NCBI RefSeq assembly: GCF_003634615.1
Contig: NZ_RBKX01000001.1
Span: forward strand, 3,658,001-3,722,000
Source of the DNA: Flavobacterium sp. 102
GTDB taxonomy: Bacteria; Bacteroidota; Bacteroidia; Flavobacteriales; Flavobacteriaceae
Direction of reading: 5' to 3'
Length of the DNA stretch: 64,000 nt
Notes under the pieces: model-generated
The model's database searches: none
Told to the model about the DNA's origin: nothing
What the model saw: only the letters and a program-made list of their open reading frames with translations
Made by a program: the position numbers and the translations under genes
Part shown: piece after piece, positions 30,453 to 39,311 of the stretch
Position numbering within the stretch: the stretch's first letter is position 1
Layout of the letters: every line of letters starts with the position of its first letter

Positions 30453-31250
30453 ATGAAAAAAATCTTTTATTTAATGACTTTCTCTCTGCTATTCCTTGTT
30501 TCCTGTTCAAGTGATGAAAGCTCTTCTGAAAGTGCATCTTCAGACCTTTTATTAAAGCAAATCATCGAAGGTGATGTTTTGTTTGGAGGAACTGTAACAA
30601 ATTATACGTATAACGGTAATAAGCTCGTTGAAATTAGACGTACCAACGATTCTGATGTCAATTCTCATATCTACACTTACACAGGAGATGTAATCACAAA
30701 AATTGAAAAGTTTGAAGTATACAACGCCGGAACAGTGGATGAGCAAACTGGACTTATTTCTACAGATGAGTTCCAGTACAATGCAAATAATCAATTGGTT
30801 CAATTTAAAACAACAACTCCAGATTCTGATGTGGAAAGAGTAACAACCTATGTTTACAATAGTGGCAATACAATTTCTCTTTCACAATATGAAAATTCTC
30901 CCGGTAATGCGCCCGAATTACTAAAAACGGGAACCATTACGTTACAAAATGGTGAAATCGCTCAGTTGCAAATCGTAAAAGAATTTGACTCGTATACCGA
31001 CAATTACACTTACGACACAAAAAATAGTATATTTAAGAATGTTGTGGGATATGATAAACTGCTTCTTACTCATATTATCGGAAAACAAGGTAGCCTAACG
31101 TTCGTCGATACAATTGTAGGCGGTGTTTCAAACAATTTTGTAAATGGTGGTGAGTTCGAATACACCTATAACTCTGATAATTATCCTTTAACAGCAGAAC
31201 AAAGCTGGTTTGGATCGGTACTGCACTCGTTCGAGTTTGTCTACTACTAG
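30453..31250 (+). CDS. Lipoprotein with repeated YD/RHS-like beta strands
   Basis: ATG at 30453 (MKKIFYLMTFSLLFLVSC) gives a lipoprotein signal with lipobox LVSC; the open frame extends upstream through repeats and is not coding there. The 265-residue protein has spaced Y-x-Y-(N/T/D) strands, such as TNYTYNGNKLVEI, IYTYTGDVI, FQYNANNQL, TYVYNSGNT, YTYDTKN and FEYTYNSDNYP, the pattern of flavobacterial lipoproteins with YD-like repeats. The start of the mature part is Ser-rich. Exported, probably to the outer membrane. No enzymatic motif. It is isolated between two repeat mosaics. Confidence 0.8.
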   Translation: MKKIFYLMTFSLLFLVSCSSDESSSESASSDLLLKQIIEGDVLFGGTVTNYTYNGNKLVEIRRTNDSDVNSHIYTYTGDVITKIEKFEVYNAGTVDEQTGLISTDEFQYNANNQLVQFKTTTPDSDVERVTTYVYNSGNTISLSQYENSPGNAPELLKTGTITLQNGEIAQLQIVKEFDSYTDNYTYDTKNSIFKNVVGYDKLLLTHIIGKQGSLTFVDTIVGGVSNNFVNGGEFEYTYNSDNYPLTAEQSWFGSVLHSFEFVYY

Positions 31251-31272
31251 AATATTCTTTAAGATATGAAAC

Positions 31273-31308
31273 AAACCCTTTAGAGCCTAAGCTCCTAAAG
31301 GGTTTTTT
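31273..31308 (+). terminator. Terminator after the lipoprotein gene
   Basis: AAACCCTTTAG and CTAAAGGGTTT pair around a loop with a T tract after it. Confidence 0.85.
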
Positions 31309-31327
31309 ACTATATTACAAATTCTAC

Positions 31328-31475
31328 GCTACCGCACAATTCCTTTCTTGTGGCTTCTAAAAATAAAACTTCACACCTGACAGCTTCCCAAAACCTGTCA
31401 GGTGTTCTATTCTCTCCAAAAACCAACTTTCCAGAATTTCCAAGCCTTCCCAGCTTAAGAACGAGCTTCGGAGGC
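31328..31475 (+). repeat. Dispersed intergenic repeat, copy B
   Basis: Matches copy A (30004-30152) over its length but has only one CTTCGG unit where copy A has seven. Beyond it, GTGGCAATTTTGAAA occurs twice (31500-31514 and 31540-31554). Confidence 0.75.
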
Positions 31476-31598
31476 TTACTGATGGTCTTTTAAATTCTTG
31501 TGGCAATTTTGAAATTGATTTTCGTTTTGCCACAGTTTTGTGGCAATTTTGAAAACAGTTTAAGAAATTGCCACAACTTTTTTTTTTAACGTTGACAA

Positions 31599-31727
31599 GC
31601 CCTTCGACTGCGCTCAGGGTGACAGATTGTGCAGTTGTATTGCTTTTGGTTTTAAAAAGAGAGTTTACTTTATTCTACCAAATGCTATTGATTCCGCTTA
31701 TTGTCACCCTGAGCGCAGTCGAAGGGC
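31599..31727. repeat. 26-bp perfect inverted repeat pair
   Basis: The 26 bases 31599-31624 (core CTTCGACTGCGCTCAGGG) recur exactly inverted at 31702-31727. A near copy on the plus strand is at about 30308-30334. Strings of this kind are common intergenic repeats in Bacteroidota. The 31251-31815 gap has no gene. Confidence 0.8.
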
Positions 31728-31815
31728 CATACTGAGAACAGACAACCGACAACTTACAACCCACAACATATAACTTTTAACTCCTAATTCTTATCTTTAC
31801 CAAAAAATTAAAACC

Positions 31816-33099
31816 ATGCAACACATCATCGACCGCTTCATCAGCTACGTCACTATCGATACCGAATCAGATCCGAATTCAACAACAACACCAAGTACCA
31901 AAAAACAATTCGATTTAGCCAACAAACTAGTCGATGAACTCAAAGCCATCGGCATGACGCAAGTCACCATTGACAAACACGGTTATGTGATGGCGACTTT
32001 GGCTTCTAATGTGAAACACGCCGTACCAACGATTGGTTTTGTCTCTCACTTTGACACCACGCCTGATTTCACCGGGAGAGATGTTAAACCACAAGTCATT
32101 CCTAACTATGAGGGTGGCGATATCATTTTGAATGCAGAACAAAACATCGTTCTTTCGCCTAGTTATTTCAAAGATTTATTGCAATACAAAGGGCAAACGT
32201 TAATCACGACTAACGGATTAACTTTATTAGGCGCCGATGACAAAGCCGGAATTACTGAGATTGTAACCGCAATGGAATATTTAATCCAACATCCGGAAAT
32301 CCAACACGGAAAAATCAGAGTATGTTTTACGCCTGACGAAGAAATTGGTCGCGGTGCCGATTTGTTTGACGTGAAGAAATTCGGTGCCGAATGGGCTTAC
32401 ACCATGGATGGCAGTCAGATTGGCGAATTGGAATATGAAAACTTCAATGCCGCGGGAGTGAAAATTACCTTTAAAGGAAAATCGGTTCACCCCGGTTATG
32501 CCAAAGGCAAAATGATCAACTCGATGTTAATCGCCAACGATTTCATCAACGAATTACCCAAAGGGGAAACACCGCAAGAGACGAAAGGTTACGAAGGATT
32601 CTTTCACGTGACCGGTTTAACAGGAAGCATTGAGGAAACCAAATTGGAACTCATCATTCGCGACCACGACATGAAGAAATTCTTGAAGCGAAAAGAATTG
32701 GTGCACAAAATCACGAAGAAATTCAATAAGGAATTTAAAAAGCAATTTGGGGAAGACATCGTCATCTGCGAAATCAAAGACCAATACTACAACATGAAGG
32801 AAAAGGTTGAACCGGTAATGTTTATTGTAGATTTGGCCGAAAAAGCGATGAAATCTTTAGGCATCAAACCTTTAATCAAACCGATTCGCGGTGGCACTGA
32901 CGGTTGTCGTTTGTCGTATATGGGATTGCCTTGTCCGAACATTTTTGCCGGTGGTCACAACTTCCACGGAAAGTATGAATACGTTCCGGTAGAAAGCATG
33001 CAAAAAGCGGTAGAAGTGATTGTGAAAATTGCGGAATTAACGGCTACTACTGATTTTACTAAAAAAGAAAAGAAAGCAAAGAAGACAAAGAAGAAGTAA
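31816..33099 (+). CDS. pepT: Peptidase T (tripeptide aminopeptidase)
   Basis: A 427-residue M20 family metallopeptidase. It opens IIDRFISYVTIDTESDP as PepT does, has the first metal His in GFVSHFDT, the bridging Asp in GADDKAG, the catalytic Glu pair in FTPDEEIGRG, Asp in YTMDGS, and the late His in FAGGHNFHGKYEYVP. All zinc ligands are present. It removes the N-terminal residue from tripeptides in the cytoplasm. The C-terminus has a Lys-rich addition (KKEKKAKKTKKK). Confidence 0.95.
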   Translation: MQHIIDRFISYVTIDTESDPNSTTTPSTKKQFDLANKLVDELKAIGMTQVTIDKHGYVMATLASNVKHAVPTIGFVSHFDTTPDFTGRDVKPQVIPNYEGGDIILNAEQNIVLSPSYFKDLLQYKGQTLITTNGLTLLGADDKAGITEIVTAMEYLIQHPEIQHGKIRVCFTPDEEIGRGADLFDVKKFGAEWAYTMDGSQIGELEYENFNAAGVKITFKGKSVHPGYAKGKMINSMLIANDFINELPKGETPQETKGYEGFFHVTGLTGSIEETKLELIIRDHDMKKFLKRKELVHKITKKFNKEFKKQFGEDIVICEIKDQYYNMKEKVEPVMFIVDLAEKAMKSLGIKPLIKPIRGGTDGCRLSYMGLPCPNIFAGGHNFHGKYEYVPVESMQKAVEVIVKIAELTATTDFTKKEKKAKKTKKK

Positions 33100-33111
33100 T
33101 CTTTTCAAGCG

Positions 33112-33723
33112 ATGAAAGAAGCCACTCGAGGCAAAGCCGAACAGAGCGGAGCTAAAAACCCTTGGATAAAAAACGAGCAATGGACCGAAGAAATCGGACT
33201 ATTGCGCGCCATTGTTCAAAAAACCGAATTGGTGGAAACCACTAAATGGGGTGGCGAAGTCTATACCATCAATAACAAAAATGTTTTGGGCATTGGCGGT
33301 TTTAAAAACTACTTTACCCTTTGGTTTTGGAATGGTGTTTTTCTGAAAGATGAAGCTAAGGTTTTAGTCAATGCTAATGAAGGCGTGACGAAAGCTTTGC
33401 GCCAATGGCGTTTTACGTCGGCTACCGAGATTGACGAAAAACTTATTTTGCGTTACATCAACGAAGCGATTGCCAACGAGAAAGCGGGTTTAGCGATTAA
33501 GCCTGAAAAGAAAGAAGCTTTGCCATGTGCGTTCTTTCAAGCGGCGTTGGATAAAAACAAAACTTTAAAAACTGCCTTTGAAAAGTTTACACCCGGAAAA
33601 CAAAAGGAGTTTTGGGAATACATGGCAACTGCCAAACAAGAGAAAACCAAAGTCACGCGGTTAGAGAAAATCACGCCGATGATTATGGAAGGTCGAGGTT
33701 TGAATGATCAATACAGAAAATAA
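33112..33723 (+). CDS. DUF1801 / YdeI family protein
   Basis: A 203-residue protein. Residues about 20-120 form a DUF1801-type domain (KTELVETTKWGGEVYTINNKNVLGIGGFKNYFTLWFWNG), and about 130-203 the YdeI/OmpD-associated C-terminal domain (LPCAFFQAALDKNKTLKTAFEKFTPGKQKEFWEYMATAKQEKTKVTRLEKI). The two domains often occur together. Function is unknown; frataxin-like fold is known for DUF1801. It lies 12 nt after pepT. Confidence 0.85.
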   Translation: MKEATRGKAEQSGAKNPWIKNEQWTEEIGLLRAIVQKTELVETTKWGGEVYTINNKNVLGIGGFKNYFTLWFWNGVFLKDEAKVLVNANEGVTKALRQWRFTSATEIDEKLILRYINEAIANEKAGLAIKPEKKEALPCAFFQAALDKNKTLKTAFEKFTPGKQKEFWEYMATAKQEKTKVTRLEKITPMIMEGRGLNDQYRK

Positions 33724-33761
33724 AAAAAGCCCTCTCGTTTTGAAACCAGAGGGCTTTTTAT
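33723..33761. terminator. Bidirectional terminator
   Basis: AAAAAGCCCTCT and AGAGGGCTTTTT form a strong stem between convergent genes. Confidence 0.88.
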
Positions 33762-33773
33762 TGCCATTTAAAA

Positions 33774-36700
33774 CTAAGATTTAATCAGTTTGAACCATTT
33801 TTGAGTATCAGCAGTTTTGAGTCTGACAAAATACAAACCGCTTTGTCCGCTAATGGACGAAGACACTTTGGTTGCATTATTAACTTGTGTTTCAGAAATC
33901 ATTTTACCGGTAATATCATAAACTTGTAAAGTAACCGATTCAAAAGAGTCATTCAATGTTATACTGAATTCACTCGCTGTAGGATTGGGAACAATAACTA
34001 GATTTTCTAAAGCGTCATTTGACCAATCGTTGTTGCTCAAAGTAGCATCATACTTAGAAACTCCACAACTTTCGGTAAAGCGAACTACTGATCCGTCAAC
34101 ACCATTAAACTCAGGCATTGTCAATCCAAAATCATGATAGATTGGTGTATCAGAAGTAGGATATCCCATATTCTTAGCCAAATAGAAATAATCGCCTGTT
34201 CCTTTGAAAAAGCCTGTAAATCCGTAAAAATGATTGACATTGCCACCATCGTTGTTTAAGAACAATCTTTTCAGATTTCCTGCTTCATCATATACTGAAA
34301 CGAAATAATCATACCTATTAATGGTTAAGCTATAGCCGTTCCCATTGGTACTGTCAAAAAGTGCAGTGCAATTATCTCCGTCGTTGGTATTGTTAAAAAT
34401 TTGGCCTACCACATGAATTTCATTTCCCGATTTCAACAAGTTTTCACCGTATCCATAATAAGTATGTCCCGAACCTCTAATCCATTGGCAAATACCATTG
34501 TTATTGACTTTAGCCACAAAATAAGGTCCGTTTTGTGTTGAAACGGTTGAACCGTCAGTGTTTTCGAAAACGTGTGTATAATTTAATGTTCCAAAATAAT
34601 TATAACCCGTTGAATTGGCTCCGGTAAGGTAAATAGTTCCGTCGGTTTCCACTATCATTTTATTGACGTAAGTCAAATCGCTTGGAAAACCATTGCCATC
34701 AATGGTACGGCTTCTGAGTTTCCACAGAATTTCACCATTAGGACTCATTTTAATTAAACCTATTTTACAGCCGTAGCTTCCGTCACCAGTGAAGGTTTCT
34801 GATATGCTATTACTTCCTGCCTGATATACTTGGGCTTGTAAATCGAAATCCATGGTGAAATAAATATTGTTGTTGCCATCAATGCCTAAATTGCTCAATC
34901 CAATTCTGTTGGCGGAATACAAATAGACTTTTGTATCCCAAATGACATTCCCCGAAGGAGAAAACTTTACGATAAGATTTGTGGCTTGAGGTGATACTAC
35001 CTGCAACCCTATTTCTTGTGACAAAGCACCATTAAAAAAGGTTTGAATGGTGGTGAAATTAAGATTCAAATCGGAAAGTGCTACCAAATTGTTTTGACTG
35101 TCCACTTCCATTTTTACAAATCCCATATAACTGTTTTGCCAATACCAAATCAGTTCGCCTTTCGGATTCAATTTAATCAAATAAAAACCGGCCTGATTGA
35201 GTGTTGCAGACAAATCGGTACTTCGTCCGGTATTGTCAATAAATTTTCCGATTCCTTTTCCTGAAATGTAAATATTACCGTTTAGGTCAACTGCAGTTGA
35301 ATAAACTCCATTGTCATTGTTATTGCCAAATGCGGTATTGATGTTATAAACCGTCCATTTTAGAACTCCATTTCTATCATATTTTGATAAATAACCTCCT
35401 TTTTTTCCGTCCAAATTGAGGGTAACCCCATGATTAGAATCGAAGATTTCATTAAAATACGTTCCGCTTAGCAAAAAACCATCAGCGGTAGGCGTCATTT
35501 GCGATATATCCGGATTATAACTTCCGGGCCAATTGGGATCATTGCTGTTATTGACCAATAAAAAACATTCTTCTGCTGCAGCATTGGGTTCAAAAATATT
35601 GGGTTTTGAAGCGATAACCGTATCATGACAATCGTTGTTAGACCAAGAATGTAAAGTAGTGGTCACTTGTCCCGGGGTAGTAAAAGATAGTTGCGGATTC
35701 GGAAGCGAGGACGACGGCGTAGAAGCATTAGGTGTAAATTGCCAAGCAAAGTTTTGAGAATCGGTCGTATTTTCAAAGAAATCTACCGGTTCATTGACTT
35801 CGGCATTAATCAATCCTGCATGAAAATCGGCTTTGGTTTCTTCTACCGTAATTAAGAAATTACCCGTAAATCTTCTACTGCAATTGGCCAAACTACTTTT
35901 GGTATCAATGTAATAGTTTCCGGTTACCTCAATCATTGCACTGTTAAAAGTTAAAGTTCCACCGGTACTTACTTGGCTTTGTCCATAATTTGAATTGGAT
36001 TGCCCTTCCATTCTTAAAGTATAAATGACATTCGGCTCTGTATCGGCAATTTGAATTTGAATTACTTCTTGCTTGCAAAGTATATTATCGCTTAGCGTAA
36101 CCGCTTTGTCAATTTGGGGCGGATTGACTATATGAATCACTTTGGTGTCGGTAGATTGTTCGCCTGCATTATTTTGCACCGTTAAAGAAATGGTATACTC
36201 GCCTAGAGAAGGAAAATTGTAATTAAATGAGTTGGCGCCGCTTTGAATTAAATTTCCGTTCGAATACCAACTATAAGAAGTACCGCTACCGGTAACTGCA
36301 TTGAGCGGTATAGAACCGGGATAACAACCACCATTGGCATTGATTCGAACATAAGGTTTTGTTGCACCACCGTTGCCGGTTGTTTTTAAAATCACACCAT
36401 TGTTTCCAAAAGCATAAAAATCAGTTGTACCGTCTTGCTTCCAAAAGTCATTGATGTGATGATTCAAAGAACTGGTTTGCCATTCGACAGTGACATTTTG
36501 AAAACTACTGGTTGCATAGGAACATCTATAGATGCCGTGGTTGGTACCGATATAAAAATTACTCGAATACAATATCATTCCATTGGCATCAAGCGGACCA
36601 TAATAATTTTGATTGTAGCGCGTCAAATAATTGGTTAGGGAAGACAGGTCGGTATGAGAAAATACATTATCGCCCAAAGCGTAAGTGTACGATGAATTAC

Positions 36701-37367
36701 TTGCCAAAGCCACATCAGTATTGATAATATTAGGTGTGGCCACTTCAGTAACATTACCAATGCTGGAACCACCTAATGAAGCTCTGAATACTTTCTGGTC
36801 TGAACCCATCAATATCGAACTACTCGAGGAACTTATACTCAGCAAATCGTCTGTTAACTCGGTGTTAATAGTAGTCAAAGCTGTATCTGTAAACGTAAGC
36901 AATAATCCGTCATCACCAACAGCTATATATTTACCCTGAGAATTAGAGTAATCCATTTTATTTAATTTTGAATTGGCGGCACCAATATACTTGATTTCGT
37001 ATGCCATAGACGGAAGCGAAATTTTGATAATAATGGCCTTATTGGTTGCAGTATCTTGACCACAAGCGTAAACAAATCCGGTATTGGAAGTATTGGTTTG
37101 ATTTGTATAACAATGGGTGAACACTGTATTCTCATAAATAGCTGCGTTTACTGTGTTATTGGTGATTTCAAATCTTGTCCAACTTCCTACTCCAGCGCCA
37201 CCGGTTGTTGTATAATACAATCCATTAGCACCGCTGGCCAAACCATTTTCATCCAGGAAAACCACTCCGGTCAAATCATCATTGATTCCGGTATTCAAGT
37301 CTGTCCATTGGGCATAAGAAAATGTTGCGTTAAAAAAAATCAGCAACAGCAAAGTAAAGTATTTCAT
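33774..37367 (-). CDS. Large exported protein with PKD domain and T9SS type A sorting domain
   Basis: Start at 37367 (MKYFTLLLLIFFNATFSYA) gives a signal peptide; the frame is open to 37400. Of 1,197 residues, the first 330 resemble a beta-propeller-like region of Thr/Ser-rich strands, about 335-415 is a PKD domain (GTSYSWYSNGNLIQS...FPSLGEYTISLTVQNNAGEQS), followed by SBBP-like repeats (GNIYISGKGIG, GTIYLTGANSTGYN). The end (LVIVPNPTASEFSITL...VYDITGKMIS...GLYFVRLKTADTQKWFKLIKS) is a type A C-terminal sorting domain, so it is exported by the type IX system and attached or released at the cell surface. Function likely adhesion or binding; not shown. Confidence 0.9.
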   Translation of the reverse strand: MKYFTLLLLIFFNATFSYAQWTDLNTGINDDLTGVVFLDENGLASGANGLYYTTTGGAGVGSWTRFEITNNTVNAAIYENTVFTHCYTNQTNTSNTGFVYACGQDTATNKAIIIKISLPSMAYEIKYIGAANSKLNKMDYSNSQGKYIAVGDDGLLLTFTDTALTTINTELTDDLLSISSSSSSILMGSDQKVFRASLGGSSIGNVTEVATPNIINTDVALASNSSYTYALGDNVFSHTDLSSLTNYLTRYNQNYYGPLDANGMILYSSNFYIGTNHGIYRCSYATSSFQNVTVEWQTSSLNHHINDFWKQDGTTDFYAFGNNGVILKTTGNGGATKPYVRINANGGCYPGSIPLNAVTGSGTSYSWYSNGNLIQSGANSFNYNFPSLGEYTISLTVQNNAGEQSTDTKVIHIVNPPQIDKAVTLSDNILCKQEVIQIQIADTEPNVIYTLRMEGQSNSNYGQSQVSTGGTLTFNSAMIEVTGNYYIDTKSSLANCSRRFTGNFLITVEETKADFHAGLINAEVNEPVDFFENTTDSQNFAWQFTPNASTPSSSLPNPQLSFTTPGQVTTTLHSWSNNDCHDTVIASKPNIFEPNAAAEECFLLVNNSNDPNWPGSYNPDISQMTPTADGFLLSGTYFNEIFDSNHGVTLNLDGKKGGYLSKYDRNGVLKWTVYNINTAFGNNNDNGVYSTAVDLNGNIYISGKGIGKFIDNTGRSTDLSATLNQAGFYLIKLNPKGELIWYWQNSYMGFVKMEVDSQNNLVALSDLNLNFTTIQTFFNGALSQEIGLQVVSPQATNLIVKFSPSGNVIWDTKVYLYSANRIGLSNLGIDGNNNIYFTMDFDLQAQVYQAGSNSISETFTGDGSYGCKIGLIKMSPNGEILWKLRSRTIDGNGFPSDLTYVNKMIVETDGTIYLTGANSTGYNYFGTLNYTHVFENTDGSTVSTQNGPYFVAKVNNNGICQWIRGSGHTYYGYGENLLKSGNEIHVVGQIFNNTNDGDNCTALFDSTNGNGYSLTINRYDYFVSVYDEAGNLKRLFLNNDGGNVNHFYGFTGFFKGTGDYFYLAKNMGYPTSDTPIYHDFGLTMPEFNGVDGSVVRFTESCGVSKYDATLSNNDWSNDALENLVIVPNPTASEFSITLNDSFESVTLQVYDITGKMISETQVNNATKVSSSISGQSGLYFVRLKTADTQKWFKLIKS

Positions 37368-37437
37368 AAAATTAGTTTGTTTCGATTTTTTCAAGAGCAT
37401 AAAAGTAGCAATTTAATTGACTCTTAAATATTTGAAA

Positions 37438-37480
37438 TAAAAAAAGTCCTCTTGTTTAAAACAAGAGGACTTTTTTTATT
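37438..37480. terminator. Terminator between yajC and the T9SS gene
   Basis: AAAAGTCCTCTTGT and ACAAGAGGACTTTT form a near perfect stem with A/T tracts on both sides. Confidence 0.88.
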
Positions 37481-37496
37481 TCATTCACTTAAGAAA

Positions 37497-37772
37497 TTAT
37501 ACTTTCTTATTCGCCGCCGCAGTCAATTCTAAAGAAATAGCTGAACGCTCAATCTTTAATTTTCCTGACATGGTTTCGATAACCGCAGTGCCTTCTGACA
37601 ACTCAGCAACTTTACCGTGAAAACCACTTTTGGTGATGATTTTATCGCCTACTTTTAAGCTTGATTCAAATTCTTTTTCTTGTTTGATTTTCTTTTGTTG
37701 CGGTCTGATCATAAAGAAATAGATCACCACAAACATTAATAAAAACGGTAAAAAACTAGTTAATTGTTCCAT
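37497..37772 (-). CDS. yajC: Preprotein translocase subunit YajC
   Basis: A 91-residue protein: one membrane helix (LPFLLMFVVIYFFMI), then the invariant RPQQKK, and GDKIITKSGFHGKVAELSEGTAVIE, the YajC core. It assists SecDF in protein export. Located downstream of DUF1573 and nusB on the same strand, a common Bacteroidota order. Confidence 0.95.
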   Translation of the reverse strand: MEQLTSFLPFLLMFVVIYFFMIRPQQKKIKQEKEFESSLKVGDKIITKSGFHGKVAELSEGTAVIETMSGKLKIERSAISLELTAAANKKV

Positions 37773-37785
37773 AATAATAAATAAT

Positions 37786-38283
37786 TTATTTTGCGCCTTT
37801 CGGAGCTTCGATGTTAGCTTTAATGGTTAGTATTTTGGTTCCTTCTTTGTTGTTACACATGATGGAAACGGTTTTGGTTGTTTGACCGGTCTTTCCTGTT
37901 GAATCAAAAGACACTTTTATATTTCCTGATTCACCGGCTTTGATTGGCGTTTTAGGATATTCCGGAACGGTACAACCGCAAGAACCTTTGGCAGAAGTGA
38001 TTACCAAATCGGTTTCTCCTGTATTTTTAAACTCAAAAACATAACTTGGTTTGTCTCCTTGTTGGATGGTACCAAAATCATGCACTTCATGGTCAAAAGA
38101 CATTACCGGATATTTTGTATCTGTCGCAGCTTGAACAAGCGGCACATCATTAATATTGGCTTCCGGTTGTTGTACTGCAATAGTATCTGCACCAGAATTG
38201 TTTTCAGTAGTATTGTCTTTTTTACAAGCTGTTGTCAGCGCTAATAAAGCTACAACCGCAATTAGATTGATTCTTTTTTTCAT
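37786..38283 (-). CDS. DUF1573 lipoprotein
   Basis: A 165-residue protein with signal and lipobox (LALTTAC). The mature domain has the DUF1573 signature: FDHEVHDFGTIQQGDKPSYVFEFKNTGETDLVITSAKGSCGCTVPEYPKTPIKAGESGNIKVSFDS, an Ig-like fold with the invariant CGCT. Envelope-located. Lies 13 nt before yajC in transcription order and 9 nt after nusB, so one operon. Confidence 0.92.
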   Translation of the reverse strand: MKKRINLIAVVALLALTTACKKDNTTENNSGADTIAVQQPEANINDVPLVQAATDTKYPVMSFDHEVHDFGTIQQGDKPSYVFEFKNTGETDLVITSAKGSCGCTVPEYPKTPIKAGESGNIKVSFDSTGKTGQTTKTVSIMCNNKEGTKILTIKANIEAPKGAK

Positions 38284-38292
38284 AGTCTATAA

Positions 38293-39231
38293 TTACATTA
38301 AACCTCTACCGGTTTTTTTAATTTTATCTTCTGTTTGAAATTCTTTGACCAAATTATCCAAAATCCCGTTGATAAAAATACTGCTTTTAGGGGTTGAATA
38401 TTCTTTGGCAATTTCCAGATACTCATTAATGGTCACTTTGATTGGAATAGATGGGAATTTCAAGAACTCACAAATCGCCATTTTCAAGATAATGGTATCG
38501 ATTTCGGCGATTCTATCAGCATCCCAATTTGGGGTTTTGTCGATGTATTCCTTGGCCAATTCAATTTCGTTTAAAACGGTTTTTCTGAACAAGTTCCCCA
38601 CGAATTCTTTGTCTTCTTCGTCTTTGTAAAGCTTTACTACTCTGAACTCGCCTTTCTCAGACACTTGTTTTAACTGCTTTTGAATTTGGGTATTCACTAC
38701 GGGAATATCATCTGTCCAAGTCAGTTTGTTGTCTTCTAAATATTCGTAGAGCTTTTCATTGGGCGCAATGAGTTCCGTGAACATATCAACCACAAACTGC
38801 TTGTCTTCTTCAAAATTATTCTTGCGATTGCTCATGTACTTGGCATACAAATCGCTTTGCTTGATGTCATTGAGTAAAATCAAAATATAGTCATCGTTCA
38901 ATGACCAGTTGTTGATTTTTCTTTTTTCTAAAGCGATACTCAACGAGTTATTCTCTTCCAATTGCAGCAAAACTGCATTATTGACAAACTTGTGGTTGGG
39001 ATTTTTTTCTTCAGGCGTGGCCAAATGTTTTTTGCTGGAAGCTTCCAAAAAAACAATCTCCTTTTTTCTGATTTCTGTCAACGTAGACAACATGATTAAA
39101 TACAAATCCTGAATGTTATCAATGCTTTGGATTAAGAACTTTTCTTCTTTCTCCATTTCATCAGAATTCTTTTGATGCATTGCATAAATGGATTGCATCA
39201 CTTTTACTCGAATATGTCTTCTGTTTAACAC
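38293..39231 (-). CDS. nusB: Transcription antitermination factor NusB
   Basis: A 312-residue protein, about twice the E. coli length; Bacteroidota NusB commonly has the longer form. It opens with RRHIRVKVMQSIYAMHQ, the NusB start, and its C-terminal half is the canonical domain (RIAEIDTIILKMAICEFLKFPSIPIKVTINEYLEIAKEYSTPKSSIFINGILDNL). It binds boxA RNA and NusE in rRNA antitermination. First gene of the nusB-DUF1573-yajC operon. Confidence 0.93.
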   Translation of the reverse strand: MLNRRHIRVKVMQSIYAMHQKNSDEMEKEEKFLIQSIDNIQDLYLIMLSTLTEIRKKEIVFLEASSKKHLATPEEKNPNHKFVNNAVLLQLEENNSLSIALEKRKINNWSLNDDYILILLNDIKQSDLYAKYMSNRKNNFEEDKQFVVDMFTELIAPNEKLYEYLEDNKLTWTDDIPVVNTQIQKQLKQVSEKGEFRVVKLYKDEEDKEFVGNLFRKTVLNEIELAKEYIDKTPNWDADRIAEIDTIILKMAICEFLKFPSIPIKVTINEYLEIAKEYSTPKSSIFINGILDNLVKEFQTEDKIKKTGRGLM

Positions 39232-39254
39232 CTGTAAGAACTTTTAAAAATTAA

Positions 39255-39282
39255 CAAAGCGAAAGAATTTCTTTCGCTTTGC
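39255..39282 (-). terminator. Hairpin between leucine dehydrogenase and nusB genes
   Basis: AAAGCGAAAG and CTTTCGCTTT pair around a short loop; it likely ends the leucine dehydrogenase transcript. Confidence 0.65.
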
Positions 39283-39311
39283 AAAAATAGTAATATTTTA
39301 AAACCTAATAA

